This document shows, in pieces, positions 41,986 to 49,718 of a stretch of 55,376 bases of DNA. This stretch comes from Eubacteriales Family XIII. Incertae Sedis bacterium (GTDB taxonomy: Bacteria; Bacillota; Clostridia; Peptostreptococcales; Anaerovoracaceae). The translations under genes and the position numbers were made by a program. The stretch's first letter is position 1; each line of letters opens with the position of its first letter. The stretch is from positions 1-55,376 of the forward strand of contig JAISBV010000074.1 of NCBI GenBank assembly GCA_031266025.1, in the 5' to 3' direction. The notes under the pieces were generated by a model. That model made no database searches. It was not told where the DNA came from and was given only the letters and a program-made list of their open reading frames with translations.

Positions 41986-43196
41986 ATTTAGCTGATTTGT
42001 TTCAGGGCGTCGGTACGTTCTTTTATCAGGAACCGAAGATCGCCATCGCACGCGTCGTCCTGATCTTTCTTGGTATATTCTTGGTGTATTTGGGTAAAAA
42101 AGGAACGCTTGAGCCCCTGATTATGATTCCGATGGGCTTCGGTATGTCTGCCGTAAACGCCGGCGTCCTGTTCCTTGACGGGCAGAAGCATCTCGAAATC
42201 GGCACCATCTTCATGGATCCCCTCGAAACGGACACAACGGGTCTGATGGACATCTTACAGATAGACTTCCTTCAGCCCATATACACGTTTACGTTCAGCA
42301 ACGGCCTTATCGCCTGTCTCGTATTCATGGGCATAGGCGTCATATCGGATGTGGGCAACCTGCTGCGTTTCCCGTTCACGAGCATGCTGATCGCCATGTT
42401 CGCCGAGCTCGGAACGATACTCACATTCCCGATAGCGCGCGCTATGGGTTTAAGTCTCGGCGAGGCCGCGTCCATAGCCGTCGTGGGCGGCGCCGACGGA
42501 CCGATGGTGCTCTTCACCTCGATGCTCTTGGCGAATGATCTGTTCGTTCCGATCACGATCATAGCCTACCTGTACCTGAGTCTGTGCTACGGCGGTTATC
42601 CGTTCCTGATCCGTCTGTTGATCCCGAAGGAACTGCGCGGGGTAGCGGTCAAATCAGCCAAGAAGACGGACATAAGCTCGAAGGAAAAGATCATATTCGA
42701 CGTGGTGGCCTGCACACTGCTATGTCTGCTGTTCCCGATGGCCGCTCCGCTGTTCCTGTGCTTCTTCCTCGGCAACGCCATAAAGGAATCAGGCGTGTTC
42801 AAATACATGCAATTGCTTGAAGACGTCTTTCTGTACGCGTCCACGTTCTTTCTCGGTCTGCTGCTCGGCGTTCTTTGCGAGGGCAGCACCCTGCTCGATC
42901 CGTTGATTTTGAAGCTGCTCGTACTCGGGATGCTCGCGCTCGCGCTGGCCGGCGTCGGGGGCATTATAGGCGGCTACGTCGTCTATTTCATCAACGGGAA
43001 GAAGTTCAATCCGACCATAGGTATCGCGGGCGTTTCCTGCGTTCCGACGACGGCTAAGGTCGCGCAAAAAGAGGTTCAAAAAGCAAACAAACGCGTCGTC
43101 GTCCTTCAATACGCCATGGGCGCGTGCATATGCGGAGTGATCACATCGGCGATACTTACGGGGCTTTACGTATCCATAATACCGTTACTTCAATAG
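41982..43196 (+). CDS. gcdB: Sodium-translocating decarboxylase beta subunit (glutaconyl-CoA decarboxylase GcdB)
   Basis: 404 residues, multi-span membrane protein. It has the signatures of the OadB/GcdB/MmdB family: VVGGADGPMVLFTS, whose aspartate binds Na+, and NPTIGIAGVSCVPTTAKVAQ near the C-terminus. It decarboxylates carboxybiotin and uses the energy to export Na+. It lies directly before a biotin carrier gene and the GcdA gene, and GGGGGGA precedes its ATG. Confidence 0.9.
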   Translation: MNLADLFQGVGTFFYQEPKIAIARVVLIFLGIFLVYLGKKGTLEPLIMIPMGFGMSAVNAGVLFLDGQKHLEIGTIFMDPLETDTTGLMDILQIDFLQPIYTFTFSNGLIACLVFMGIGVISDVGNLLRFPFTSMLIAMFAELGTILTFPIARAMGLSLGEAASIAVVGGADGPMVLFTSMLLANDLFVPITIIAYLYLSLCYGGYPFLIRLLIPKELRGVAVKSAKKTDISSKEKIIFDVVACTLLCLLFPMAAPLFLCFFLGNAIKESGVFKYMQLLEDVFLYASTFFLGLLLGVLCEGSTLLDPLILKLLVLGMLALALAGVGGIIGGYVVYFINGKKFNPTIGIAGVSCVPTTAKVAQKEVQKANKRVVVLQYAMGACICGVITSAILTGLYVSIIPLLQ

Positions 43197-43224
43197 TTTT
43201 TAAAAACAAAAAGGGAGAAATAAG

Positions 43225-43434
43225 ATGGCAAACATAACAAGTACCGTAGCGGGAAAGGTCAAAGAGATCAACATCAGTGTGGGACAGACGGTCACTGAAG
43301 ACGACGAGGCGTTCATCGTCGAAGCGATGAAGATGGAGAACGTCGTGTACGGAGAAGCCGGCGTCGTAAAAGACATCAAGGTGAAGGTCGGAGATTCGGT
43401 CGAAGAAGACGCTGTGCTTGCTGTTATCGAATAA
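43225..43434 (+). CDS. gcdC: Free-standing biotin carrier protein, second copy
   Basis: 69 residues with biotin lysine K36 in EAMKMENVV, nearly identical to the copy at 36000. It lies between gcdB and gcdA, the normal place of the biotin-bearing subunit. Classical GcdC has an extra N-terminal segment and Ala/Pro linker, both absent, so this carrier may shuttle freely between the soluble carboxyltransferase and the membrane subunit. Confidence 0.85.
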   Translation: MANITSTVAGKVKEINISVGQTVTEDDEAFIVEAMKMENVVYGEAGVVKDIKVKVGDSVEEDAVLAVIE

Positions 43435-43448
43435 CATTTCGGGAGCGT

Positions 43449-43480
43449 CGTTCAATGTTGGATCCGTCCGACATTGAACG
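43449..43480. terminator. Long hairpin between the biotin carrier gene and gcdA
   Basis: CGTTCAATGTTGGA (43449-43462) pairs with TCCGACATTGAACG (43467-43480) with one G-U. No T-run follows. It may set the relative amounts of carrier and carboxyltransferase. Confidence 0.5.
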
Positions 43481-43540
43481 ATTCGCAGCACCGGTAAGCG
43501 AATCCGCATTGGCTGAATATATTGGGAAAGGAGTATTAAA

Positions 43541-45283
43541 ATGACAGAACAAGTATATCCGCTGCATCCGTATTTTAAAGAGATGCCGGGCATAGGAAAG
43601 GAATTGCCCCGCGTACTCAAGCCGAATATGGAGTCTTTGCAGGAGCAAGAAGCCTTGGTAGCCGCCGAAGTCGAACGCGTGAAGAACAACGGCAAGGCCA
43701 CGGACAAGATGAACGAAAAAGGCGAGTGGACTGCGTGGCAGCGCTTGGAGTATCTGATAGACCCCGGCACATGGTGTCCGCTTCACACTATATACGATCC
43801 CCTTGGCAATGAAGAGGGCAATACGGGCGTTATAGACGGTTTGGGCAGGATAGGCGGCAGATGGGCCATAGTTATCGCGTCGAACAACAAGGTAATGGCG
43901 GGCGCGTGGCTTTCGGGGCAGGCCGACAACGTATTGCGCGTAACGGACATAGCGAAGCGGATGCATCTGCCGCTCGTGTGGGTGCTGAATTGCAGCGGCG
44001 CCAAGCTGATGGAGCAGGAGAGACTTTATCCGAACCGCAGAGGCAGCGGCACGCCGTTTTTCCGTCACGCGGAATTGCAGAAGCTCGGCATTCCGATTAT
44101 AGTCGGGATTTACGGAACAAACCCGGCCGGCGGCGGTTATCACGCCATCAGCCCCACAATACTGATAGGCCATAAGAAGTGCAACATGGCGGTCGGCGGC
44201 GCAGGCATCGTCAGCGGCATGTCGCCCAAGGGCTATATAGACGACGAAGTCGCCGAAGGTTTGATCGAAAACACGCGCAAGTTCAAGGCTACGCCTCCGG
44301 GACGGGTCGAGATACATCATAACGGCACGGGCTTTATACGCGACGTATGTGAAACCGAAGAAGAGGTTCTTGACGACATCAAGCGCTACATGCAGACGTT
44401 GCCCGCTTACGATCCGCAGTTCTTCAGGGTCGCGGAACCCGCCGAACCCAAATATCCCATTACGGATCTGTACAGCATAGTGCCGCTGAATCAGAAGCGC
44501 ACTTATTCGATGCACGAGGTTCTGGCGCGGCTGTTCGATAACAGCGAGCATATGGAATTCAGGCCTGACTACGGCCCTGAGATGTATTGCGGTCTCGCCA
44601 AGATTGACGGCTTTCTGTGCGGCTTCATAGCCAACAATCAGGGCATACTTGCGTCGGGTTATCCCAAGTACGCGGATTACCCCGCCATAGGCGGTAAGCT
44701 GTACCGCGAGGGCCTGATCAAGATGAACGAATTCGTTACGCTCTGCGGCCGCGACCGCATTCCTATCATCTGGGTACAGGACACCACGGGTATAGACGTA
44801 GGCGATATCGCGGAACAGGCCGAGATGCTCGGACTCGGCATGTCGCTGATATATTCCATAGAGCAGACCGATAATCCCATGATGACAATAGTGCTCAGAA
44901 AAGGAACCGCCGCCGCGCACTATGTGCTTGGCGGGCCGCAGGCGAATAACAACAACGCGTTCACGCTCGGCACGGCCGCGACGGAGATATACGTTATGCA
45001 CGGCGAGACCGCGGCTGCGGCGTCATACGCGCGGCGTCTTGTGAAGGACAGGGACGACGGCAAGTCTCTTGACGCCACGATAGGCAAGATGAACGACATC
45101 ATCCAAATGTACAACGACAGGTCAAGGCCGGTCTATTGCGCCGAAAAAGGTCTTGTGGATGAAATCGTGGATATGCCGAATCTGCGCAACTACTGCAAAG
45201 CGTTTGTCGATTCTTACTATCAGAATCCCAAGTCGATATGCGCAGTGCACCAAATGCTTACACCGCGTATAATAAAGGGATAG
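43541..45283 (+). CDS. gcdA: Glutaconyl-CoA decarboxylase carboxyltransferase subunit (GcdA)
   Basis: 580 residues, matching the 587-residue GcdA of Acidaminococcus in length and in many segments from memory, such as VLNCSGAKLMEQE, YPNRRGSGTPFFR, VGIYGTNPAGGGYH, VAVGGAGI-like MAVGGAGIVSGM, IWVQDTTGIDVGD and RKGTAAAHYVLGGPQ. It moves the distal carboxyl group of glutaconyl-CoA to biotin, giving crotonyl-CoA. The closeness to GcdA rather than propionyl- or methylmalonyl-CoA subunits is the main evidence for a C5-dicarboxyl-CoA intermediate in this island. GAAAGGAG precedes the ATG. Confidence 0.9.
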   Translation: MTEQVYPLHPYFKEMPGIGKELPRVLKPNMESLQEQEALVAAEVERVKNNGKATDKMNEKGEWTAWQRLEYLIDPGTWCPLHTIYDPLGNEEGNTGVIDGLGRIGGRWAIVIASNNKVMAGAWLSGQADNVLRVTDIAKRMHLPLVWVLNCSGAKLMEQERLYPNRRGSGTPFFRHAELQKLGIPIIVGIYGTNPAGGGYHAISPTILIGHKKCNMAVGGAGIVSGMSPKGYIDDEVAEGLIENTRKFKATPPGRVEIHHNGTGFIRDVCETEEEVLDDIKRYMQTLPAYDPQFFRVAEPAEPKYPITDLYSIVPLNQKRTYSMHEVLARLFDNSEHMEFRPDYGPEMYCGLAKIDGFLCGFIANNQGILASGYPKYADYPAIGGKLYREGLIKMNEFVTLCGRDRIPIIWVQDTTGIDVGDIAEQAEMLGLGMSLIYSIEQTDNPMMTIVLRKGTAAAHYVLGGPQANNNNAFTLGTAATEIYVMHGETAAAASYARRLVKDRDDGKSLDATIGKMNDIIQMYNDRSRPVYCAEKGLVDEIVDMPNLRNYCKAFVDSYYQNPKSICAVHQMLTPRIIKG

Positions 45284-45360
45284 CGCCGCTTTTAGGGGGA
45301 TAAGAGACGTACGCGCGATTTTGCGGCTTACAATGCGCTGCGGGATATGAATGAGGGAAG

Positions 45361-45389
45361 GAAGCCGGGCCGGATTTCGGCCCGGCTTC
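45361..45389 (+). terminator. Hairpin between gcdA and birA
   Basis: GAAGCCGGGCC (45361-45371) pairs perfectly with GGCCCGGCTTC (45379-45389). The following sequence is only mildly T-rich, so it may act as a partial terminator. Confidence 0.55.
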
Positions 45390-45448
45390 CTTGCGGTTTA
45401 CCGAAAATACAGCGCGGTTCGCGCGCCGCGCGGGAAACGGAGACGGCT

Positions 45449-46276
45449 ATGAGTGAGTATGACGGAACGCGCGGGGGTTTTTCGCCGCCGCGCAAGCGTA
45501 TAAGAATGTCGCGTAACGAGATATTGGTTTATCGCAATCTGTCGTCGACGAATATCGCGGCGAAAGAGATAGCCGCTTGCGGCGCGCCGGACGGCACGAT
45601 TGTGGCGAGCGCATACCAGAGCGCGGGTACGGGCCGTCTGCGGCGCGCGTGGATATCCCCGCCCGGCAGGAGCCTGCTTTTTTCCATGATACTCAGGCCG
45701 CGCGTTGACGCGCGGCTCATATCGCAGCTCACGATGCTCTGCGGGGTAGCGCTCTCGGAAACGATACGCGAGACGACGTCGTGCGAGGCGGGAGTCAAAT
45801 GGCCGAACGATGTGCTTATGCGCGGACGGAAGGTGAGCGGCATATTGGCGCAGGGAAGTCTGCGCGGGGACGCCGCCCGGTATGTCGTCCTTGGCGTAGG
45901 CCTGAATGTGAACCAGACGGAGGATGAACTGCCGTCCGAATGCCGTGATGTCAGCACATCGCTGCGGCTCGAGACGGGGCGCCGCGTATCCCGCATCGCG
46001 GTGCTCCGCCGCTTTGTTTCTCGTTGGAACGAGCTGTTTGACGCGTTTTCGCGCGAAGGTTATCCGTATCTGCGCAAGAAATGGATCGACAGCAATCTGA
46101 CGTTGGGCCGAGAAATAACAATACACGGCGCCGAAGGGCCTGTTCTCGGCGCGGCCGTCGATATCAGCGAGCGCGGCGGTATCGTCGTGCGGCTTGAGGA
46201 TGGGTCAACAAAGGAATTTCTGGCTGAGGATATAAGTCTCGGCAGGGAACACTACAGGAGTCTCATCAATACGTGA
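45449..46276 (+). CDS. birA: Biotin--protein ligase, without N-terminal repressor domain
   Basis: About 275 residues from ATG 45449 (CGGAGA upstream). Biotin ligase motifs are present: STNIAAKE, QSAGTGRLRRAW (the usual G-R-G-R loop reads G-T-G-R-L-R-R), VKWPNDVL and the C-terminal SH3-like domain. It lacks the DNA-binding domain of bifunctional BirA, so it should only attach biotin. Directly downstream of the gcd genes, it supplies the two biotin carriers of this island. Confidence 0.88.
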   Translation: MSEYDGTRGGFSPPRKRIRMSRNEILVYRNLSSTNIAAKEIAACGAPDGTIVASAYQSAGTGRLRRAWISPPGRSLLFSMILRPRVDARLISQLTMLCGVALSETIRETTSCEAGVKWPNDVLMRGRKVSGILAQGSLRGDAARYVVLGVGLNVNQTEDELPSECRDVSTSLRLETGRRVSRIAVLRRFVSRWNELFDAFSREGYPYLRKKWIDSNLTLGREITIHGAEGPVLGAAVDISERGGIVVRLEDGSTKEFLAEDISLGREHYRSLINT

Positions 46277-46637
46277 TCGCGTCATAAGGCGCTTCGCCGC
46301 CGCTGATTTTTATGACCAAGCGGTGCGGCAGACACGCTATCATATCGCCCGGCAGCGCCTTGCTTCCGCTGTGCACGCATGTTTGCGAGCGGCAGTCAGC
46401 GTCTGAGACGCGAATGCCGCCGTCTTCGACGACGACGCGATTGTAACCGCGCCCTGTGCTCAAAAGAATTTCGCGGTTTTCGTCAAGCGGCAGGCTGTGA
46501 GTCAGGACGCCGTCCTCATAGATATCCGCTGTCGCTTCGTCTGCGGACGCCGCGCGCCTGCCCGCGGACATGAACGTCATGGCCGCACAGGCGCATACCA
46601 ATATGAGCGCTACGATAATGACGTCAATACGCTTCAT
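46266..46637 (-). CDS. NusG domain II-containing exported protein
   Basis: 123 residues with an N-terminal membrane anchor (residues 5-25) and a NusG domain II fold (YEDGVLTHSLPL onward), with two cysteines in CRSQTCVHSG. Proteins of this group lie beside Gx transporters and ApbE in Rnf-linked loci of Clostridia. It overlaps the Gx-transporter gene by 4 bases and converges on birA with an 11-base overlap. Confidence 0.8.
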   Translation of the reverse strand: MKRIDVIIVALILVCACAAMTFMSAGRRAASADEATADIYEDGVLTHSLPLDENREILLSTGRGYNRVVVEDGGIRVSDADCRSQTCVHSGSKALPGDMIACLPHRLVIKISGGEAPYDAITY

Positions 46638-47185
46638 TGCCGCATCCCCGATTTCTTAAAGGCGCGCAGACGCGGAACGGTATATTTCACAATCACGCCG
46701 ACCAAGACGCCGCTCACAAGGCTTACGATCAAAAGGGGCGGCAGGTACGCAAGCATTCCGATGTTTTCGAGCACGGCGCAGGCCGCCAACACCTGACCCG
46801 CGCTGTGGCAGGCGGCGCCCGCCGCGCTTACGCCCACAGGGCTGATTCTCTCCGCAAACACCCGCGTCAGTATCTGCATCGCGGCGAGACTGAGAAGAGA
46901 CCCGCTCAAACTGTATATAAATGACGAGGGGCCGCCCGCAAGCACGGACAGCAGCGCGCATTTCAATACAGTGAGCAGCAGAGCCGCGCGAAAACGAAAC
47001 AAGTAGACGGCGGTCAGGACGACCGCGTTGGACAAGCCAAGTCTCGCGCCCGGAACGAGAAAATCAAGCGGAATTGTCCTTTCGAGCAGTCCCGCGACGA
47101 GGATGAAGGCCAAAAGTACTCCGATGAGCGCTACATCGTTTGCCGTCGTCTTATTGCTTTTGCCGCGTTCGTATGTTGATCGCAA
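46634..47185 (-). CDS. Gx transporter family membrane protein
   Basis: 183 residues, five or six membrane segments, of the family once called heptaprenyl diphosphate synthase component I, recognisable by the early PGARLGLSNAVVL motif. In Clostridia it lies with NusG-II and ApbE genes near rnf or quinone-type genes; its substrate may be a flavin or related molecule, which is inference. It overlaps the following NusG-II gene. Confidence 0.8.
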   Translation of the reverse strand: MRSTYERGKSNKTTANDVALIGVLLAFILVAGLLERTIPLDFLVPGARLGLSNAVVLTAVYLFRFRAALLLTVLKCALLSVLAGGPSSFIYSLSGSLLSLAAMQILTRVFAERISPVGVSAAGAACHSAGQVLAACAVLENIGMLAYLPPLLIVSLVSGVLVGVIVKYTVPRLRAFKKSGMRQ

Positions 47186-47234
47186 TTCAATATCGTCCTT
47201 TTGGCGACAGTTTCATATGCTATCCGTCTTATTC

Positions 47235-47270
47235 GGTTACTACTCAAAAGTTCAATTAAAACTACTCGAA
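47235..47270 (+). repeat. Truncated remnant of the palindromic element
   Basis: GTTACTACTCAAA, TTCAATTAAAACTACTC match the left flank of copies A and C, then the similarity stops. The minus-strand TAG stop of the ApbE gene (47262-47264) is formed by this repeat (CTACTC), so the element end defines the protein's C-terminus. Confidence 0.7.
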
Positions 47271-48341
47271 TGAGAAACGTTCATCATTTATAAGAACCGC
47301 GTCTTTCAGTCCGCCCGTTACACGGACGATCCTGTCCTCGCCTATGAACACGCCTTCATAGCCGTTTTCCTCAAGGAGACGCATACCCTTTTCAAGCCCG
47401 AGTACAAAGCAGGCTGTCGAGAGCCCGTCCGCGTCAGCGGAAACGCCGGCAATCACCGTCGCCGACAACAGACCGCTTTGGGCGGGATAGCCCGTCTTGG
47501 GATCGAGCAGATGATGATACGTCTTTCCGTCGCGCTCGAAAAAGCGTTCGTAACCGCCGGATGTTACAACGGAGATATCCGACGTCTCGATAATACAGAC
47601 GACGCCGTCCTCTCCTATGAGCGGCAGACGCACGCCGACGCGCCAATCGGAGCCGTCGGGTTTCTTTCCGAGGACGTAAACGTTGCCGCCCAAGTCCAAA
47701 ACGGCGTGCTCTATGCCGGCCTCTCGCAGTATTGCGACGATTTTATCGCACGCGTAACCCTTTGCGATGCCGCCGGCGTCAAGCGCCATGCCGCGCTCGG
47801 CAAGCCGCGCCGAGTTCGGCGCCGTCAGATCGAGCCCGTCGTCTCCCACGAGCGGCAAGCGTTCGCGTATCTCGTCTTCGGGCGGCAAACGCTCGAACGC
47901 GCCGTCGTTCTTCCAAAGCGCTGTAATGGGGCCTATCGTAATATCGAAGGCGCCGTCCGACATATCCGATATTTCTTTCGCGCGCGATATAAGGCGGTAC
48001 AGATCGCCGGATACCTCAACGGATGCTTCGCCGCCCGCCCGGTTGATCGCGGATATCTCGCTGTCCGCGCGATTTACGGACATACGGGCTTCTATATTCT
48101 CTATTTCGAGAAAACATCTGTCAAGAAGCGCGTCAAGTTCCTCGTCGCTCGGCGCAGCGTCAAATACGGAAATCGTAATAAGCGTGCCGAGCAACTCGGC
48201 GCGCGTGCGCGTGAAAGGCGTTTCACGTTCGGCGTTCCCTCGCGGCGCCGCGTTCGAACAGGCCGTCGCAATCGCGGCGGCGATCATCACAATCGACAGA
48301 AGAAAGAATATTTTTTTTAAGGGTTTCAAGCAGAGTCGCAT
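47262..48341 (-). CDS. apbE: FAD:protein FMN transferase (ApbE family) lipoprotein
   Basis: 359 residues with signal peptide and a lipobox cysteine (ATACSN, about residue 28). ApbE motifs include AGGIAKGYACDKI and DLGGNVYVLG, and the C-terminal Mg site DADGLSTACFVLG. It attaches FMN covalently to Rnf/Nqr subunits or extracellular flavoproteins. No rnf gene is in the window, so its target lies elsewhere. The last codons come from a repeat remnant. Confidence 0.9.
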   Translation of the reverse strand: MRLCLKPLKKIFFLLSIVMIAAAIATACSNAAPRGNAERETPFTRTRAELLGTLITISVFDAAPSDEELDALLDRCFLEIENIEARMSVNRADSEISAINRAGGEASVEVSGDLYRLISRAKEISDMSDGAFDITIGPITALWKNDGAFERLPPEDEIRERLPLVGDDGLDLTAPNSARLAERGMALDAGGIAKGYACDKIVAILREAGIEHAVLDLGGNVYVLGKKPDGSDWRVGVRLPLIGEDGVVCIIETSDISVVTSGGYERFFERDGKTYHHLLDPKTGYPAQSGLLSATVIAGVSADADGLSTACFVLGLEKGMRLLEENGYEGVFIGEDRIVRVTGGLKDAVLINDERFSFE

Positions 48342-48389
48342 GGCCTTATTTTAATTCAAAGCGGCGCCTGTGTCAAATGAAACACGCGA

Positions 48390-48431
48390 AAAACGCGGGG
48401 CGCGAAGCTGAAGCCCCGTGCCCCGCGTTTT
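48390..48431. terminator. Bidirectional terminator downstream of ssb
   Basis: AAAACGCGGGGC (48390-48401) pairs perfectly with GCCCCGCGTTTT (48420-48431). A-rich and T-rich flanks on both sides suit termination on the minus strand for ssb. Confidence 0.75.
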
Positions 48432-48450
48432 CCGTTTAGGCCGTTCCGCG

Positions 48451-48804
48451 CTAAGAGCTCTTGGCGGCTTTCGTTTTTTCCGGCGCCGCGTCGCGCTCGG
48501 GCCATTGCAGGAAACGCACGTTTTCGGCGACCACATTGACGGGGTAGCGCACAATCCCTTCGGAATCGGTATACGTATCCGTCCTGAGCCTGCCCGTTAC
48601 GCCGGCCCAAAATCCCTTGCGCAAGTATTTTTCGCACAGCTCGCCGGGATTGCCGAACACGCTTACGCGCAGAAAATCCGCCCTGTCGTCCTTGGCGTGG
48701 ATGTCGTCGACCGCCAATGTGAACGTGCACAGGCTTCTTCCTTCGTCGAATTTCTTCAATTCCGGATCTTTTGTCAATCGGCCGATAATGTTTACGCTGT
48801 TCAT
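48451..48804 (-). CDS. ssb: Short single-stranded DNA-binding protein
   Basis: About 117 residues from the ATG at 48804, which has AAAGGAG upstream; the open frame further upstream runs through the promoter. The OB fold is clear (MNSVNIIGRLTKDPELK, FTLAVDD, RVSVFGNPGELCEKYLRKG). It lacks the long linker and the acidic DDDIPF tip that recruits partner proteins; the end is AAKSS. It stands alone, not between rpsF and rpsR, so it is probably an accessory SSB. Confidence 0.85.
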   Translation of the reverse strand: MNSVNIIGRLTKDPELKKFDEGRSLCTFTLAVDDIHAKDDRADFLRVSVFGNPGELCEKYLRKGFWAGVTGRLRTDTYTDSEGIVRYPVNVVAENVRFLQWPERDAAPEKTKAAKSS

Positions 48805-48865
48805 AATAAATCTCCTTTCGGTGTGTTGGACGGCGCCAACATTGAAATATATGGTGCTTATTGTA

Positions 48866-48894
48866 ATTATATACATACAAAACGCCCTTGTCAA
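48866..48894 (-). promoter_or_regulatory. Consensus promoter of ssb
   Basis: On the minus strand TTGACA (48889-48894), a 17-base spacer and TATAAT (48866-48871) match the consensus perfectly, starting transcription near 48859. Confidence 0.85.
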
Positions 48895-49038
48895 CAGTTT
48901 TTTACAAATAATATAATATTTTCTACAATGAAAATGATTCCACTTTGCTCCGTATTTGTGGTACAATTAATAGGCAAAAGATATTTGCCGGCGGACGCGG
49001 CCGCTTTCGGACGGCGACGCACAGGAGTTTATTGTTTT

Positions 49039-49686
49039 ATGCGAATCATTATAGTTGTTTCGGGTATATTCCCTATAGCCGCCGGCGTTTTTTTTCTGGT
49101 CAACGAAGGGCAGACCTTTGTCGCTTTTGCCTTTGCCGCGGGTCTCGCCCTGCTCGTCTTCAGCCTTTTGAGCGCGTTTGCCTATCTTATCGCGCGCATC
49201 ATGCGGGACGGACTCGATTTGCCGGCATGGTTCTTGGCGAACAGTCTGCTGTCTTTGATTTTGGCCGTTACAGCGCTGCGAAACCGCATCGTGGACGACG
49301 ACGTCGCGCCGGCGGTGTTCGGCGTCATGTTGTTGGCTGCCGGCGCCGCGTGCATCGCCGGGAGTGCGGATATGCCAAAGGAGAAGCCCGGATTCAAGAT
49401 CGTCGTTTTTGTTGTGGGGTTCTTGAGTGCGATTATGGGCGTCTACGGATTCTTTAGGCCATTTTTGCCTGAAATCGGTATGACCGGTATATTGGGCGGT
49501 ATTTTTATACTGCACGGCGTTTCCGCTGTCGCTGTCGGCGCCGGTATCAGCCGCAAGGGATACGCCAAAGTTCCGGACGCCAAAGCCGAGACAAAAGACG
49601 GGAATGCCGTGAGACGCGATAAGGGGAACGCGAGTAAGCCGGTAAAAAAGAAAAACGCCGGTGAAAAAAACGCCGCTGCCGATTGA
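49039..49686 (+). CDS. Small multi-span membrane protein, DUF308/HdeD-like
   Basis: 215 residues from ATG 49039 (AGGAG eleven bases upstream). About six membrane segments in pairs (residues 1-165) are followed by a lysine-rich cytoplasmic tail. The pattern resembles DUF308/HdeD membrane proteins, but the match is only topological. It is divergent from ssb. A lysine/alanine-rich end (KKKNAGEKNAAAD) is probably disordered. Function unknown. Confidence 0.6.
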   Translation: MRIIIVVSGIFPIAAGVFFLVNEGQTFVAFAFAAGLALLVFSLLSAFAYLIARIMRDGLDLPAWFLANSLLSLILAVTALRNRIVDDDVAPAVFGVMLLAAGAACIAGSADMPKEKPGFKIVVFVVGFLSAIMGVYGFFRPFLPEIGMTGILGGIFILHGVSAVAVGAGISRKGYAKVPDAKAETKDGNAVRRDKGNASKPVKKKNAGEKNAAAD

Positions 49687-49711
49687 CACAAAATGAGTTG
49701 TATAATAATAT
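49683..49711 (+). promoter_or_regulatory. Promoter overlapping the stop of the membrane-protein gene
   Basis: TTGACA (49683-49688), a 17-base spacer and TAATAT (49706-49711). The predicted start near 49718 coincides with the ATG at 49719, suggesting a leaderless transcript. Confidence 0.5.
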
Positions 49712-49718
49712 ATTAATT

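Noticed and set aside
43424-45001. 525-codon minus-strand frame
   Set aside because: Antisense shadow of gcdA, which has clear conserved motifs on the plus strand.
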